A stretch of DNA of 64,000 nucleotides from Roseovarius sp. THAF27 (GCF_009363655.1 NZ_CP045393.1:3410001-3474000), one strand, 5' to 3'; counted from the first letter of the stretch, positions 28,086 to 36,007 are shown. Notes: generated by a model from the letters alone, not told the origin. Numbers and translations are program-made.

Positions 28086-28153
28086 ATTCACTCCATACAA
28101 TAATACGATTGGCGGAGCGGCTCGTTCGGGCCGCACCGCCGGGTCGTGGCGGA

Positions 28154-29197
28154 TCAGTCCGCCTCTTTCTCTTTCTCGCCAGTCGGCAATCCGCCGACGG
28201 GACAACAGGCCACGCCCACAGTCGAACGGGTGAAGGATTCTACATGCAGCCGCGTCTTCTCAGCGTCGTTGACCCAGTTGCGGTAGAACTCGAACGGGCA
28301 TTCCGCCACGCCGTTCTCCCCGTCGCCGGAGGCATGCACGCCGGTATAACCCCGGTGTAGCAGCTTGAAGAGGTGGTTCTGCGACTGGTCGTTGGCCCGC
28401 GCGTCGCGGATTTCCGGGATCGAAAGCTGGGCATACTGGATGCCCATGTCCTCTTCGCCGCATTCCCCGAGCGTGCGCCCGTCGAAGCCGATGATCGCGG
28501 AGTGGCCGAAATAGCTGTAGACCCCGTCGAACCCCGCCGCGTTGGCCACGGCCACGTAGCAGTTGTTGGCCCATGCCATCGCCTTCGACATGATAACCTG
28601 CTGATCCTTCGCGGGATACATGTAGCCCTGGCAGCGCACGATCAGCTCTGCCCCCTTCATCGCGCAATCGCGCCAGATTTCGGGGTAGTTGCCGTCATCG
28701 CAGATGATCAGACTGACCTTCAAGCCCTTCGGACCCTCGGCCACGTAGGTCTGATCGCCCGGATACCAACCCTCGATCGGGTTCCACGGCAGGACCTTGC
28801 GGTATTTCTGCACAATCTCGCCCTTGTTGTTCATCAGGATGAGCGTGTTGTAGGGCGTCTTCTTGGGATGCTCCTCGTGCCGTTCCCCGGTGAGCGAGAA
28901 CACCCCCCAGACATTGGCCTTGCGACAGGCCCGCGCGAAGATTTCGGTCTCGTCGCCGGGAATGGTGGCGGCGGTCTCCATCATCTCGTCTTCGTCGTAC
29001 ATGATTCCGTGGGTGCTGTATTCGGGGAAGATCACGAGATCCATGCCCGGCAGGCCCTTCTTCATGCCGACGAGCATCTCGGCGATCTTCTCGGCGTTCT
29101 CGATCACCTCGGCCTTTGTGTGCAGCCGCGGCATCTTGTAGTTCACGACAGCCACGCCGACCGTGTTGTCGCTGCTTGAAATGTCACCGTGTCTCAT
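28154..29197 (-). CDS. amiE: Aliphatic amidase (acylamide amidohydrolase)
   Basis: 347 residues, nitrilase-superfamily. It matches Pseudomonas AmiE nearly along its length from memory, beginning [20 protein letters not shown]. Catalytic residues are all in place: E59 in FPEYS, K134 in QKYRKVLPW, and C166 in [15 protein letters not shown]. It hydrolyses short aliphatic amides (acetamide, propionamide) to the acid and ammonia in the cytoplasm. It lies between the amide importer and amiB-amiC-amiR, all on one strand. Proline- and Cys-rich C-terminal tail (CCPVGGLP) as in AmiE, which separates it from the shorter-specificity formamidase AmiF. Confidence 0.96.
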   Translation of the reverse strand: MRHGDISSSDNTVGVAVVNYKMPRLHTKAEVIENAEKIAEMLVGMKKGLPGMDLVIFPEYSTHGIMYDEDEMMETAATIPGDETEIFARACRKANVWGVFSLTGERHEEHPKKTPYNTLILMNNKGEIVQKYRKVLPWNPIEGWYPGDQTYVAEGPKGLKVSLIICDDGNYPEIWRDCAMKGAELIVRCQGYMYPAKDQQVIMSKAMAWANNCYVAVANAAGFDGVYSYFGHSAIIGFDGRTLGECGEEDMGIQYAQLSIPEIRDARANDQSQNHLFKLLHRGYTGVHASGDGENGVAECPFEFYRNWVNDAEKTRLHVESFTRSTVGVACCPVGGLPTGEKEKEAD

Positions 29198-29249
29198 GGG
29201 TTCGGTCCTTTCCTGTTGATCCCGTGTGGTGGTGGTTTGCCCTGACCCG

Positions 29250-29951
29250 TCAGAAGGTCAGGTGTTTTTCGACAGCCTCTTCGGTAAGGTCGTCGGATTT
29301 GCCGTCGAGAACGACGCGCCCCTTGTCGAGCACGATGAAGCGGTCCGACGCCGCGCGTGCGAAGGTGACGTTCTGTTCGACAAGGATGATGCCGAGGCCG
29401 CGTTCGCGGTTGAGCCGCACGATCGCCTCCTCGATCTGCTTGACGATGTTGGGCTGGATGCCCTCGGTCGGCTCATCGAGGATTAGGATCTTCGGATCCA
29501 TCGCCAGCGCCCGCGCGATCGCGAGCTGCTGCTGCTGGCCGCCCGAGAGGTCGCCGCCGCGGCGGTTGATGAATTCGTCGAGGATTGGGAACATCTCGAA
29601 CAGGTATTCGGGGATGTCGCGTTTGCCGTCGGTGCGCGCGAAGGTTCCCATCAGTATATTCTCGCGGACGGTGAATTGCGGGATGATCTCGCGCCCCTGC
29701 GGGATGTAGCCGATGCCGAGCCGCGCTCGCAGCGGCGTCGCGTAGCTCAGGATATCGGTATCTCCGAAGGCGAGCCCGCCCTCGCAGCGGTCGGTCAGCC
29801 CCATCACAGATTTGAGGAGGGTCGTTTTGCCCACCCCGTTGCGCCCCAGAACGGCGAGGAATTCACCCGCCCCGAGGTCGAAGGACACGCCCTGGATCAC
29901 CGGGCTCTTGCCGTAGAAGGAATAGAGGTCTCTTGCTTGCAGATGTTCCAT
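29250..29951 (-). CDS. Urea/amide-type ABC importer ATPase (UrtE/FmdF-like, LivF type)
   Basis: 233 residues from the ATG at 29951, 2 bp after the preceding ATPase stop. Walker [10 protein letters not shown], signature [15 protein letters not shown], Walker [14 protein letters not shown]; the [11 protein letters not shown] sequence is typical for UrtE of urea and short-amide importers. Forms the ATPase heterodimer with the next-upstream gene product. Co-located with amidase, so amide uptake is the likely job. Confidence 0.92.
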   Translation of the reverse strand: MEHLQARDLYSFYGKSPVIQGVSFDLGAGEFLAVLGRNGVGKTTLLKSVMGLTDRCEGGLAFGDTDILSYATPLRARLGIGYIPQGREIIPQFTVRENILMGTFARTDGKRDIPEYLFEMFPILDEFINRRGGDLSGGQQQQLAIARALAMDPKILILDEPTEGIQPNIVKQIEEAIVRLNRERGLGIILVEQNVTFARAASDRFIVLDKGRVVLDGKSDDLTEEAVEKHLTF

Positions 29952-29953
29952 GA

Positions 29954-30682
29954 TCAGTGTCCCAGGTAGGCGGTCTTGACGGCCTGGTTGGCCTCGATCT
30001 CCTCGATGGAGCCTTCGGCTAGCAGCGCGCCCTGGTTCATCACCAGGATGCGGTCCGCGACCGTGCGCACGAAGGACATGTCGTGTTCGACCACGATCAG
30101 CGTGTGCGTGGCGCTCAGCGACCGGAAGATCTCGGCGGTGCGCTCGGTCTCCTGCACGGTCATGCCGGCGGTGGGTTCGTCCATCAGGATAAGTCGGCTG
30201 TCCTGCGCGATCAGCATCGCAATCTCGAGCCACTGGGTCTGGCCGTGCGACAGGTTGCCGGCAATCTCGCCGCGCTTCTCCGACAGCCCGACGCGATCGA
30301 GGATTTCCCCGGTGCCGCCCATGTCCGACAGCGCCATCCGTGTGAACGTGCTCCAAAGCCCGGGGCGGTGCGATCGCGCGACCGACATGTTCTCGGCCAC
30401 GGTCAGCTCCTTGTAAACCGACGGCACCTGGAACTTGCGCCCGATGCCAAGCCGCGCGCGGCGAAACTCGAGCATCTGCGAGATTTCCGCGCCGTCGAGC
30501 CGGATCGACCCGCCGGTCGGCTGCGTCTTGCCGCAGATCAGGTCGAGCGTCGTCGACTTGCCCGCGCCGTTTGGGCCGAGCAGGCAGAGGATTTCGCCTT
30601 CGTTGACGGTGAAGCTCAGATTGTCGACGGCGCGCAGGCCGCCGAAGTCGACCAGCAGGTCGGTGACTTGCAGTTGGCCCAT
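29954..30682 (-). CDS. Urea/amide-type ABC importer ATPase (UrtD-like, LivG type)
   Basis: 242 residues: Walker A GPNGAGKST, signature LSHGQTQWLEIAMLI, Walker B LILMDEPTAGMT and a switch VVEHDMSFVR. LSHGQ(T/K)QWLEI is the variant signature of UrtD proteins of urea and amide importers. Starts 2 bp after the UrtC-like gene and pairs with the UrtE-like ATPase. Confidence 0.92.
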   Translation of the reverse strand: MGQLQVTDLLVDFGGLRAVDNLSFTVNEGEILCLLGPNGAGKSTTLDLICGKTQPTGGSIRLDGAEISQMLEFRRARLGIGRKFQVPSVYKELTVAENMSVARSHRPGLWSTFTRMALSDMGGTGEILDRVGLSEKRGEIAGNLSHGQTQWLEIAMLIAQDSRLILMDEPTAGMTVQETERTAEIFRSLSATHTLIVVEHDMSFVRTVADRILVMNQGALLAEGSIEEIEANQAVKTAYLGH

Positions 30683-30684
30683 GG

Positions 30685-31788
30685 TTACGTCTCCTGCTGG
30701 GGTTCGAGTTGCTCGTCAGGGATCGCGGTGCCGGTCTCGCGGCGCGCGGTGCGGCGCGGCGTTGTCAGCCGCTGGCCGATCCCGGTGAGCAGCCCGTAGA
30801 TGCCGCGCGGCATGAACATGACCACCAGCACGAAGATTACGCCGAGCATGAGGTTCCAGCCTTCGACGAAGACGTCCGAAAGCCGCCCTTCGAGCATGTT
30901 GACGATGATCGCTCCGATGGCCGCGGCGATGACGGATTCGCGTCCGCCCACGGCACACCAGATGACGATGGCGAGGCTGAAGGAAACGCCCATGTAGGTG
31001 GGCGACGCGAATTCGAGAACCATCGTGTAGAGCATGCCCGCCCAACCCGCGAGCGCCGCGGAGATGCAGAACACGGCCGTCTGGTAGGTGGCGACGTTGT
31101 AGCCGAAGAACCGGGTGCGGTCCGCGTCCTCGCGGATGGCGCGCAGCACGAGGCCGAACTTGCTGTGGGTGAGGTAGACGCCGATCGCGAGCGCCACCGT
31201 CAGGCAGCCTGCGACGAGGTAGTAGAACACAGTGCTGTAGGGATCGACGCGCCAGCCCATGATCGTGAACTGCGCCAGCCCCGTGAGGCCGTTCTGCCCG
31301 CCGGTCAGCCCCTGCTGGTTGATGACGAGAAGCTGAAATGCCACGAGGAAGGCGAGCGTGATGATCGCCACGAACACACCCGCGATGCGCGCGCGGAACA
31401 TGAAGATCGCGATCAGCCCGCCGATGAAGGCCGGGATCAGAAGCCCCGCGAGGAGGGTGAAGGCCAGCGATTCGAACGGCACCCAGATGAGCGGCAGCGC
31501 GGGCACGTTGTTCCAGCCCATAAAGTCCGGCAACCCATCGCTCGCGCGGAGTTTCAGGTGCATGGCCATCGCGTAGGCCCCCATGCCAAATGTTGCGGCC
31601 TGCCCGAGGTTGAGAAGCCCCGCGGTCCCCCAGGACAGCGCCAGCGCCATCGACACGGTGGCAAGGGCTAGGTAGCGCGCGAAGGTGTTGAGCTCGAACC
31701 CGTCATAGCCCATCAGCGCCGGCACACCGAAGACGATGATGATGGCGAAGAGGGCGAAGGCGGCGAGGTCGTAGTGAAGTCTGGACAT
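30685..31788 (-). CDS. Urea/amide-type ABC importer permease (UrtC-like, LivM type)
   Basis: 367 residues with about ten helices. Features of the branched-chain/urea LivM family: SWGTAGLLNLGQAATFGMGAY, in short LNLGQA.F.GMGAY, and the cytoplasmic loop AIREDADRTRFFGYNV. The C terminus is a charged tail (TTPRRTARRE). Forms the channel with the UrtB-like permease. 12 bp separate it from that gene. Confidence 0.92.
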   Translation of the reverse strand: MSRLHYDLAAFALFAIIIVFGVPALMGYDGFELNTFARYLALATVSMALALSWGTAGLLNLGQAATFGMGAYAMAMHLKLRASDGLPDFMGWNNVPALPLIWVPFESLAFTLLAGLLIPAFIGGLIAIFMFRARIAGVFVAIITLAFLVAFQLLVINQQGLTGGQNGLTGLAQFTIMGWRVDPYSTVFYYLVAGCLTVALAIGVYLTHSKFGLVLRAIREDADRTRFFGYNVATYQTAVFCISAALAGWAGMLYTMVLEFASPTYMGVSFSLAIVIWCAVGGRESVIAAAIGAIIVNMLEGRLSDVFVEGWNLMLGVIFVLVVMFMPRGIYGLLTGIGQRLTTPRRTARRETGTAIPDEQLEPQQET

Positions 31789-31800
31789 CGGAAAGGTTCC

Positions 31801-32670
31801 TCAGCGGCGGGTGTCGGTGGGGAAGAGTCCCCGCGGGCGGAAGCGGATCAGCACGATGATCCCAGCGAGAACGGCGATCCGGCCCAATGTGTCGTTCATC
31901 AGGATCGAGAAGATGGCGGTCGCCTCCCCGATGAGCACGGCTGCGGATGCGGCCCCGATCAGGCTGCCGAGCCCACCGACGATCACCACGAGGAACGCGT
32001 CGACCACGAGGCCCGTGCCCATCGTCGGGATGGTGCTGAAGAGCGGCGTGATGAGCGCTCCGGCAATTCCGGCGAGCCCCGCGCCATAAGCGAAGGTGAT
32101 GGAATAGATGCGCTTGGCCTCGATCCCGTAGCATTCGGAGATGCCGCGGTTCTGGATGACGGCGCGCAGCTTCATGCCGAACTCAGTCCGGGTCATCAGC
32201 AGCCACGTCCCGTAGAGCATGACCATCGACAGCGCGATCACGAAGAGCCGGTAGTTCGACATGATGAGCGGGCCGATCTCGGTATTGCCCGACAGGATGT
32301 CCGGCCCCTTGACGAAGCGCGATTCCGCCCCGATCCCAAGCCGCACGCATTGTTGCAGGATGATGCCGATGCCCCATGTCGCGAGGATCGTGTCCAGCGG
32401 CCGGTGGTAGAGCTTCTGCACCACCGCCTTCTCGATCACCCAGCCGACGAGGCCGACCGCAATGAAGACGAGCGGCAGCGCCGGGAGGATGCCGATGCCC
32501 GCGAAGGTCTGCAACGCCCAGGTCGCGTAGGCGCCCAGCATCACGAATTCGCCGTGCGCGAGGTTGATGACCCCCATCGCGCCGTAGATGATGGCCAATC
32601 CAAGCGCGATCATGAGCAGGATCGACGCCATGCTCAGTCCGGCAAAGAGTTGGTTCGCTAGCACGTCCAT
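31801..32670 (-). CDS. Urea/amide-type ABC importer permease (UrtB-like, LivH type)
   Basis: 289 residues, about eight helices. IYGAMGVINLAHGEFVMLGAY is the LivH/UrtB signature (INLAHGEF.MLGAY visible), and the loop RAVIQNRGISECYGI plus LGSLIGAASAAVLIG follow the family. It is 77 bp downstream of the binding-protein gene with a hairpin between them. Channel partner of the UrtC-like permease. Confidence 0.92.
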   Translation of the reverse strand: MDVLANQLFAGLSMASILLMIALGLAIIYGAMGVINLAHGEFVMLGAYATWALQTFAGIGILPALPLVFIAVGLVGWVIEKAVVQKLYHRPLDTILATWGIGIILQQCVRLGIGAESRFVKGPDILSGNTEIGPLIMSNYRLFVIALSMVMLYGTWLLMTRTEFGMKLRAVIQNRGISECYGIEAKRIYSITFAYGAGLAGIAGALITPLFSTIPTMGTGLVVDAFLVVIVGGLGSLIGAASAAVLIGEATAIFSILMNDTLGRIAVLAGIIVLIRFRPRGLFPTDTRR

Positions 32671-32691
32671 GTAAACGGTCCTTCCCCGTGG

Positions 32692-32719
32692 GTCCGACCC
32701 CCTTGTGTCGGGGCCGGAC
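32692..32719 (-). promoter_or_regulatory. GC-rich hairpin after the amide-binding-protein gene
   Basis: On the transcript strand GTCCG(G)CCCC pairs with GGGG(GT)CGGAC around a short loop, in the 77-bp gap after the binding-protein stop. No U tract follows. As after the PotD-type gene, it probably stabilises the upstream message so that the receptor outnumbers the membrane subunits. Confidence 0.5.
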
Positions 32720-32747
32720 GTTGGTTTCAGTTATGAGTGGATGACCG

Positions 32748-33983
32748 TCAGGCCTTGACGAGACCTTCGCCGGTGCAACTCTGGCCCTCGTAGGCGGCGT
32801 AGGGTTTGGGCGCGATTCGCTCCTGCGATTCCACGATCACCTCGGCTTGGCCGTTGCTCTGCCACTGGCCGATCTTGGGCCAAAGGTGGGTGTGCAGGTT
32901 CTCGTCGATCAGCACCTCGCCTTGCGGCGCGTTGAGCGTGAGGCCCACGGCCGCGTCGCGGATCGTCTCGGGCGTGATGTTGCCCGGGTCTAGCTTCTCC
33001 AGCGCCGCCTTGAACTGGTAGACTTGGAAGTAGGCCGCCTCGGACACGAAATGCGTGACCTGGTCCGCGCCATAGCGGGATTTGTAGGCTTCGACAAAGG
33101 CCTCGTTCTCGGGCGTGTCGTGGCCCATGAAGTAGGGCGCGGAGGAGAAGTGCCCGGCCGCCGCTTCGCCGCCGATGGCTTTCACCTCTACCTCGGACCG
33201 GGTGAGGCTGATCACCGGCATCTGCGCGGGGTCGAGTTCGGCCGCGTGATACTGTCGGGCGAAGGCCACGTCGGAATCGCCCACGACGGTGGCGAAGATC
33301 ACGTCGGGTTTCTCGGACCGGATGCGGTTGATGACCGAGCTGAAGTCGGAATGCCCAAGCGGGACGTATTCCTCGTTCACGACCTCGCCGCCCAGTTCGG
33401 CCAACAGGGTCTTGCAGTAGTTGTTCTCTTCCTTCGGATAGACGTAGTTGTTGCCGATCATGTAGAAGCGCGGGCCGTAATTCTCGATCGCCCAGGCGAT
33501 CAAGTCATCCTGCTGCTGGTTCGGCACGGCGCCGCCATACATGACGTTTCTCGAGCACTCGCGGCCTTCGTAAAGCGTAGGGTACCAGTAAAGGTTCTTG
33601 CGCTGCTCGGTCACCGGCAACACCGCCTGCCGGCTCGCCGAGGTGTAAGAGCCGAAAACGCTGACGCATTTGTCGCGGATCATCAGGCGCCGAGCGCGGT
33701 CTGCATAAGTCGCTGGGTCGGATGCCGGGTCTTCAATTATTGGCCGCAACTGCCGGCCGTGCACCCCGCCGGCGGCGTTGATCTCTTCAATCGCCATCAG
33801 CGCAGCATCGTGCAGAGTGCTTTCCACCACGGCCACGGCGCCGGTCAGTGAAAACAGCAAACCGACGGGAATATCGCCACCCTGCGCGATGGCACGCCCA
33901 GCGGTCGTCAGAAGCGCGGGCGCCGAAAGGGCACCAGCTGCACCGAGAGCACCTACTCCTCCAAGAAAGTCGCGACGTTTCAT
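32748..33983 (-). CDS. Urea/short-chain amide ABC importer periplasmic binding protein (UrtA/FmdD-like, Tat-exported)
   Basis: 411 residues from the ATG at 33983, preceded by GAGGAG. A twin-arginine signal opens it (MKRRDFLGGVGALG, cleavage after IAQ), followed by IPVGLLFSLTGAVAVVE and the amide/urea motif YWYPTLYEGRECSRN, here in part. A longer in-frame reading to 34079 would begin inside the intrinsic terminator and is rejected. It captures amides or urea in the periplasm; the first structural gene of an operon that ends with AmiC-AmiR. Similar proteins serve FmdDEF amide uptake in Methylophilus. Confidence 0.92.
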   Translation of the reverse strand: MKRRDFLGGVGALGAAGALSAPALLTTAGRAIAQGGDIPVGLLFSLTGAVAVVESTLHDAALMAIEEINAAGGVHGRQLRPIIEDPASDPATYADRARRLMIRDKCVSVFGSYTSASRQAVLPVTEQRKNLYWYPTLYEGRECSRNVMYGGAVPNQQQDDLIAWAIENYGPRFYMIGNNYVYPKEENNYCKTLLAELGGEVVNEEYVPLGHSDFSSVINRIRSEKPDVIFATVVGDSDVAFARQYHAAELDPAQMPVISLTRSEVEVKAIGGEAAAGHFSSAPYFMGHDTPENEAFVEAYKSRYGADQVTHFVSEAAYFQVYQFKAALEKLDPGNITPETIRDAAVGLTLNAPQGEVLIDENLHTHLWPKIGQWQSNGQAEVIVESQERIAPKPYAAYEGQSCTGEGLVKA

Positions 33984-34029
33984 TAGGTTGTCTCCTCTGT
34001 TGGTTACGAGCGGCCGTTGAATCGGCAAC

Positions 34030-34075
34030 AAAAAAAGGCCCTCCACCGCGACGTCTTCGTCACGATCGGAGAGCC
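34030..34075 (-). terminator. Intrinsic terminator in the amide operon leader (antitermination target)
   Basis: On the minus strand GGCTCTCC (34075-34068) pairs with GGAGGGCC (34044-34037), one G-U wobble, enclosing an inner stem CGTGACG/CGTCGCG with loop AAGA; seven T residues (34036-34030) follow at once. It lies 47 bp before the start of the amide-binding-protein gene, with no gene upstream on this strand for it to end. That placement, plus an ANTAR regulator at the end of the operon, marks it as a regulated leader terminator. Confidence 0.85.
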
Positions 34076-34084
34076 TCATTGCTC
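34071..34084 (-). promoter_or_regulatory. Candidate ANTAR-binding hairpin P2 overlapping the terminator
   Basis: GAGC (34084-34081), hexaloop AATGAG (34080-34075), GCTC (34074-34071). The loop has A at position 1 and G at position 4, the features described for ANTAR RNA targets, and the 3' arm is the first part of the terminator stem, so the two structures exclude each other. AmiR binding here would free the transcript to continue. The stem is only 4 bp, so protein stabilisation would be needed. Confidence 0.65.
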
Positions 34085-34096
34085 ATGAATTTTTTA

Positions 34097-34112
34097 GACT
34101 CACATTTGAGCC
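34097..34112 (-). promoter_or_regulatory. Candidate upstream hairpin P1 of the amide leader
   Basis: GGCTCA and TGAGTC (one wobble) form a 6-bp stem around AATG, 12 bp before the P2 hairpin. ANTAR targets are normally tandem hairpins. If the last A-T pair opens, the loop becomes AAATGT, which has A1 but not G4, so the match is imperfect. An overlapping alternative, CCTGC/GCAGG (34132-34111), also exists. Confidence 0.35.
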
Positions 34113-34565
34113 TGCAACCATCGTTCAGCAGGGGTTCACATTTTGCAAGAAAATTTTAGTTATTAAAATCTAATAGTTATGCACGAATGCATCACTCGTG
34201 GACAGTTTCGTGTCCTTTTCGAGCTCAAAGGGAAACGGATGCTTGAACAACATTTGCAGTGCTGATGGTAATAAGCTTATCAGCCATCAAATGACGTTAT
34301 TCGAACAACAACACCAACCCAAATCTCAACCCTTGCCAAAAATCACAAACAGCTACGGCATGGGGTGCGAATTACCCGCGTGCAGAGAGGGGCCCGAAAG
34401 GACCCATCGATGATGACCGCAACAGCGGACGATGAAAAAGTTCAAGAAGCAGTCGTTCACTGCGCTTTGCACAGATGGCCGCTCAGCGGGACAAAGCTGC
34501 CGTTGAAGAACTCACTTCAAATGGCGGCTTCTCTTAAACTGACCAACGTATGCAGAGCAAGCGTG
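34113..34565. other. AT-rich intergenic region upstream of the amide operon
   Basis: Must contain the promoter of the minus-strand amide operon. A short palindrome ATGCA-TTCG-TGCAT lies at 34179-34192 and the next 50 bp toward the leader are very AT-rich (TATTAG, TTTAAT, TAAAAT are all possible -10 boxes), but I cannot choose a promoter. Plus-strand frames of 71 and 92 codons here have no RBS and no recognisable motif and are not called. Base composition is clearly lower in GC than the surrounding chromosome. Confidence 0.5.
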
Positions 34566-34776
34566 TCAAAAGAAACGAGCTTCATCAAAAGGGATCAACT
34601 GACTTGCGTCCAATGTCTGTTCTTTTGCATCGACGATTTCTGATTTCCCACGCCCAATTGGAACTACTGAAACCAATTTTCCGTCCCTGCCTATAACGCG
34701 GTAAACAAGACCAATTTGATAAGGGCTCATCTTTAGCTCTGAAGCTTCGAACTTGCGGAAGAACTGTATGCGCGCG
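34566..34776 (-). pseudogene. 3' fragment of an unidentified gene cut by the IS element
   Basis: On the minus strand the frame is open from the exact IS boundary to a TGA at 34566-34568, about 70 codons: it begins ARIQFFRKFEASELK and ends LIPFDEARFF. An internal ATG at 34730 would give a 54-residue protein starting MSPYQIGLVYRVIGRDG, but there is only a weak AAAG box. Amino-acid use looks coding and codon use is AT-richer than the neighbours. I do not recognise the family. No continuation of the frame is found beyond the IS, so the 5' part has been lost or is elsewhere. Confidence 0.55.
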
Positions 34777-34803
34777 TGGACTTGCCCGGTTTTGGTGGAG
34801 AGC
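34777..34803. repeat. IS terminal inverted repeat, left
   Basis: Matches the right end over TGGACTTGCCC (first 11 bases) and GTGGAGAGC (last 9), with the middle mostly mismatched. It borders the truncated gene fragment on its left. Confidence 0.85.
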
Positions 34804-34805
34804 GT

Positions 34806-35672
34806 TTAGCTCACTTCGCGGGCCTTTCGCTCGAATGCTATCGGGCTTTGGAAGCCGAGCGATGAATGGCGTCTGACGGGATTGTAGAACCCGTCGATGT
34901 ATCTGGCGATGGCGTTTTCGGCCTGTTGGCGGGATTTCCAGGCGACCGGCCAGATCAGCTCCGACTTGATGGTTTTGAAGAACGTTTCCACCATTGAGTT
35001 GTCATAGCAGTTCCCGCGCCCGCTCATCGAGATCAAGATGCCACGTTTGCGGAGCCGCGCCTGATAGTCCACCGAGCAGTATTGCGATCCGCGGTCGGAA
35101 TGGTGAACCAGTCCTGGCTCAGGGTTGCGAGCGGCCAGAGCATGGCGCAGGGCTGCGATGGCGAGGTCACGCTTCAGACGATCACTCGTGGCCCAACCGA
35201 CGACGCGGCGCGAGAAGAGGTCCAAGACAATGGCAAGGTAAAGCCAGCCCTCTGCCGTCCAGATGTAGGAGATGTCCGCCCCCCACTTCCTGTCCGGACA
35301 GTCCGCCGCGAAATCTTGTGCCACGAGGTTGGGCGCCACAGGCCAGGCATGTTCACTGTCCGTCGTCCGTTTAAAGCGCCGCTTTTGCCGCGCGATCAAC
35401 TGGTTCTCGTGCATCAGTCGTGCCGTGCGGTGCCGCCCTATCTTGAGCCCCTCATCGACGAGGTCGCGGTGCATGCGGGGACTGCCGTAGGTCCCGTTCG
35501 ACAGCTCAAAGGCCGTTCGAATGTGGGCAAGATGGATCATGTCCTGCTGCTGGCGATGACAGGCAGGGCGGTCCCGCCAAGCGAAGAACCCGCTCTGGCT
35601 GACACCGAGAACATGACACATTCGCCGGATCGGGAAGCTGGCCTTCTCCGCCTCTATGAAAGCGAAGCTCAT
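34806..35672 (-). CDS. IS3-family transposase OrfB (DDE integrase domain)
   Basis: 288 residues from the ATG at 35672, which overlaps the orfA stop (ATGA). An HTH_21-like segment (FELSNGTYGSPRMH) is followed by the rve integrase core with the DDE triad: first D in KWGADISYIWT, second D in LVHHSDRGSQY, E in NSMVETFFKTIK. The functional transposase is most likely the OrfAB fusion made by -1 frameshifting. All motifs are intact, so the element may be active. Confidence 0.95.
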   Translation of the reverse strand: MSFAFIEAEKASFPIRRMCHVLGVSQSGFFAWRDRPACHRQQQDMIHLAHIRTAFELSNGTYGSPRMHRDLVDEGLKIGRHRTARLMHENQLIARQKRRFKRTTDSEHAWPVAPNLVAQDFAADCPDRKWGADISYIWTAEGWLYLAIVLDLFSRRVVGWATSDRLKRDLAIAALRHALAARNPEPGLVHHSDRGSQYCSVDYQARLRKRGILISMSGRGNCYDNSMVETFFKTIKSELIWPVAWKSRQQAENAIARYIDGFYNPVRRHSSLGFQSPIAFERKAREVS

Positions 35673-35953
35673 CGACTTGCGTCTTTCGCGAAGAAGGTTG
35701 CGGCCTTTTTTAAGATGTCGCGCTCCTGCTTCAGAACCGCGTTCTCGCGTCGCAACCGCTTCAGCTCCGCGTGCAGATCGACCGATGCCTCGACCGGCCC
35801 ACCAGCGTCCCGCTCGCGACTGAGCCATCGCGTCAGTGTCGAAAGCCCGATCCCCAGATCTTCCGCGATCTCCCGTCGCGTCCGGCCGCTGGTCAGCGCC
35901 AGCCGCACCGCTTCACGCCGGAACTCCGGCGTCGGTCTGTTTCCGTTTCCCAT
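35669..35953 (-). CDS. IS3-family transposase OrfA (HTH + leucine zipper)
   Basis: 94 residues, ATG preceded by AGGAGGTG. Contains the HTH_Tnp_1 motif (EFRREAVRLAL, EIAEDLGIGLSTLTRWL) and a leucine-zipper-like LKRLRRENAVLKQERDILKK. Near its end the slippery heptamer A AAA AAG lies at 35711-35705 (minus strand), in phase for a -1 shift into orfB. OrfA gives DNA-end recognition and dimerisation. Confidence 0.93.
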   Translation of the reverse strand: MGNGNRPTPEFRREAVRLALTSGRTRREIAEDLGIGLSTLTRWLSRERDAGGPVEASVDLHAELKRLRRENAVLKQERDILKKAATFFAKDASR

Positions 35954-35980
35954 AGAACACCTCCTGGTTCCTCAGTTGGT

Positions 35981-36007
35981 GCTCTCCACTTTTCCAGGGC
36001 AAGTCCA
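35981..36007. repeat. IS terminal inverted repeat, right
   Basis: Read on the minus strand it begins TGGACTTGCCCTGG and ends GTGGAGAGC, pairing with the left end. It lies 27 bp before the orfA ATG, so it probably carries the weak transposase promoter. Confidence 0.85.

Larger units (their letters stand above)
34777..36007 (-). mobile_element. IS3-family insertion sequence, about 1231 bp, apparently complete
   Basis: Bounded by imperfect terminal inverted repeats that start TGGACTTGCCC and share GTGGAGAGC further in (34777-34803 and the complement of 35981-36007), with the 5'-TG...CA-3' ends usual in IS3. It carries orfA and orfB with a -1 frameshift signal. The flanks are GCG on the left and CAT on the right, so no target-site duplication is visible, which suggests recombination or deletion beside it after insertion. 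It separates the amide operon from the cobalamin region. Confidence 0.93.

Noticed and set aside
29241..29262. CCTGACC/GGTCAGG hairpin at the end of the UrtE-like gene considered as a second leader terminator before amiE
   Set aside because: No T tract follows on the transcript strand; it overlaps the stop codon and does not resemble the 34030 terminator.
33984..34079. In-frame upstream start for the amide-binding protein at 34079
   Set aside because: It lies inside the leader hairpins and the coding sequence would pass through the terminator; the ATG at 33983 has GAGGAG and a Tat signal.
34198..34643. Plus-strand frames of 71 and 92 codons upstream of the amide operon
   Set aside because: No ribosome binding site, and they overlap the promoter/leader side and the minus-strand coding-like fragment.
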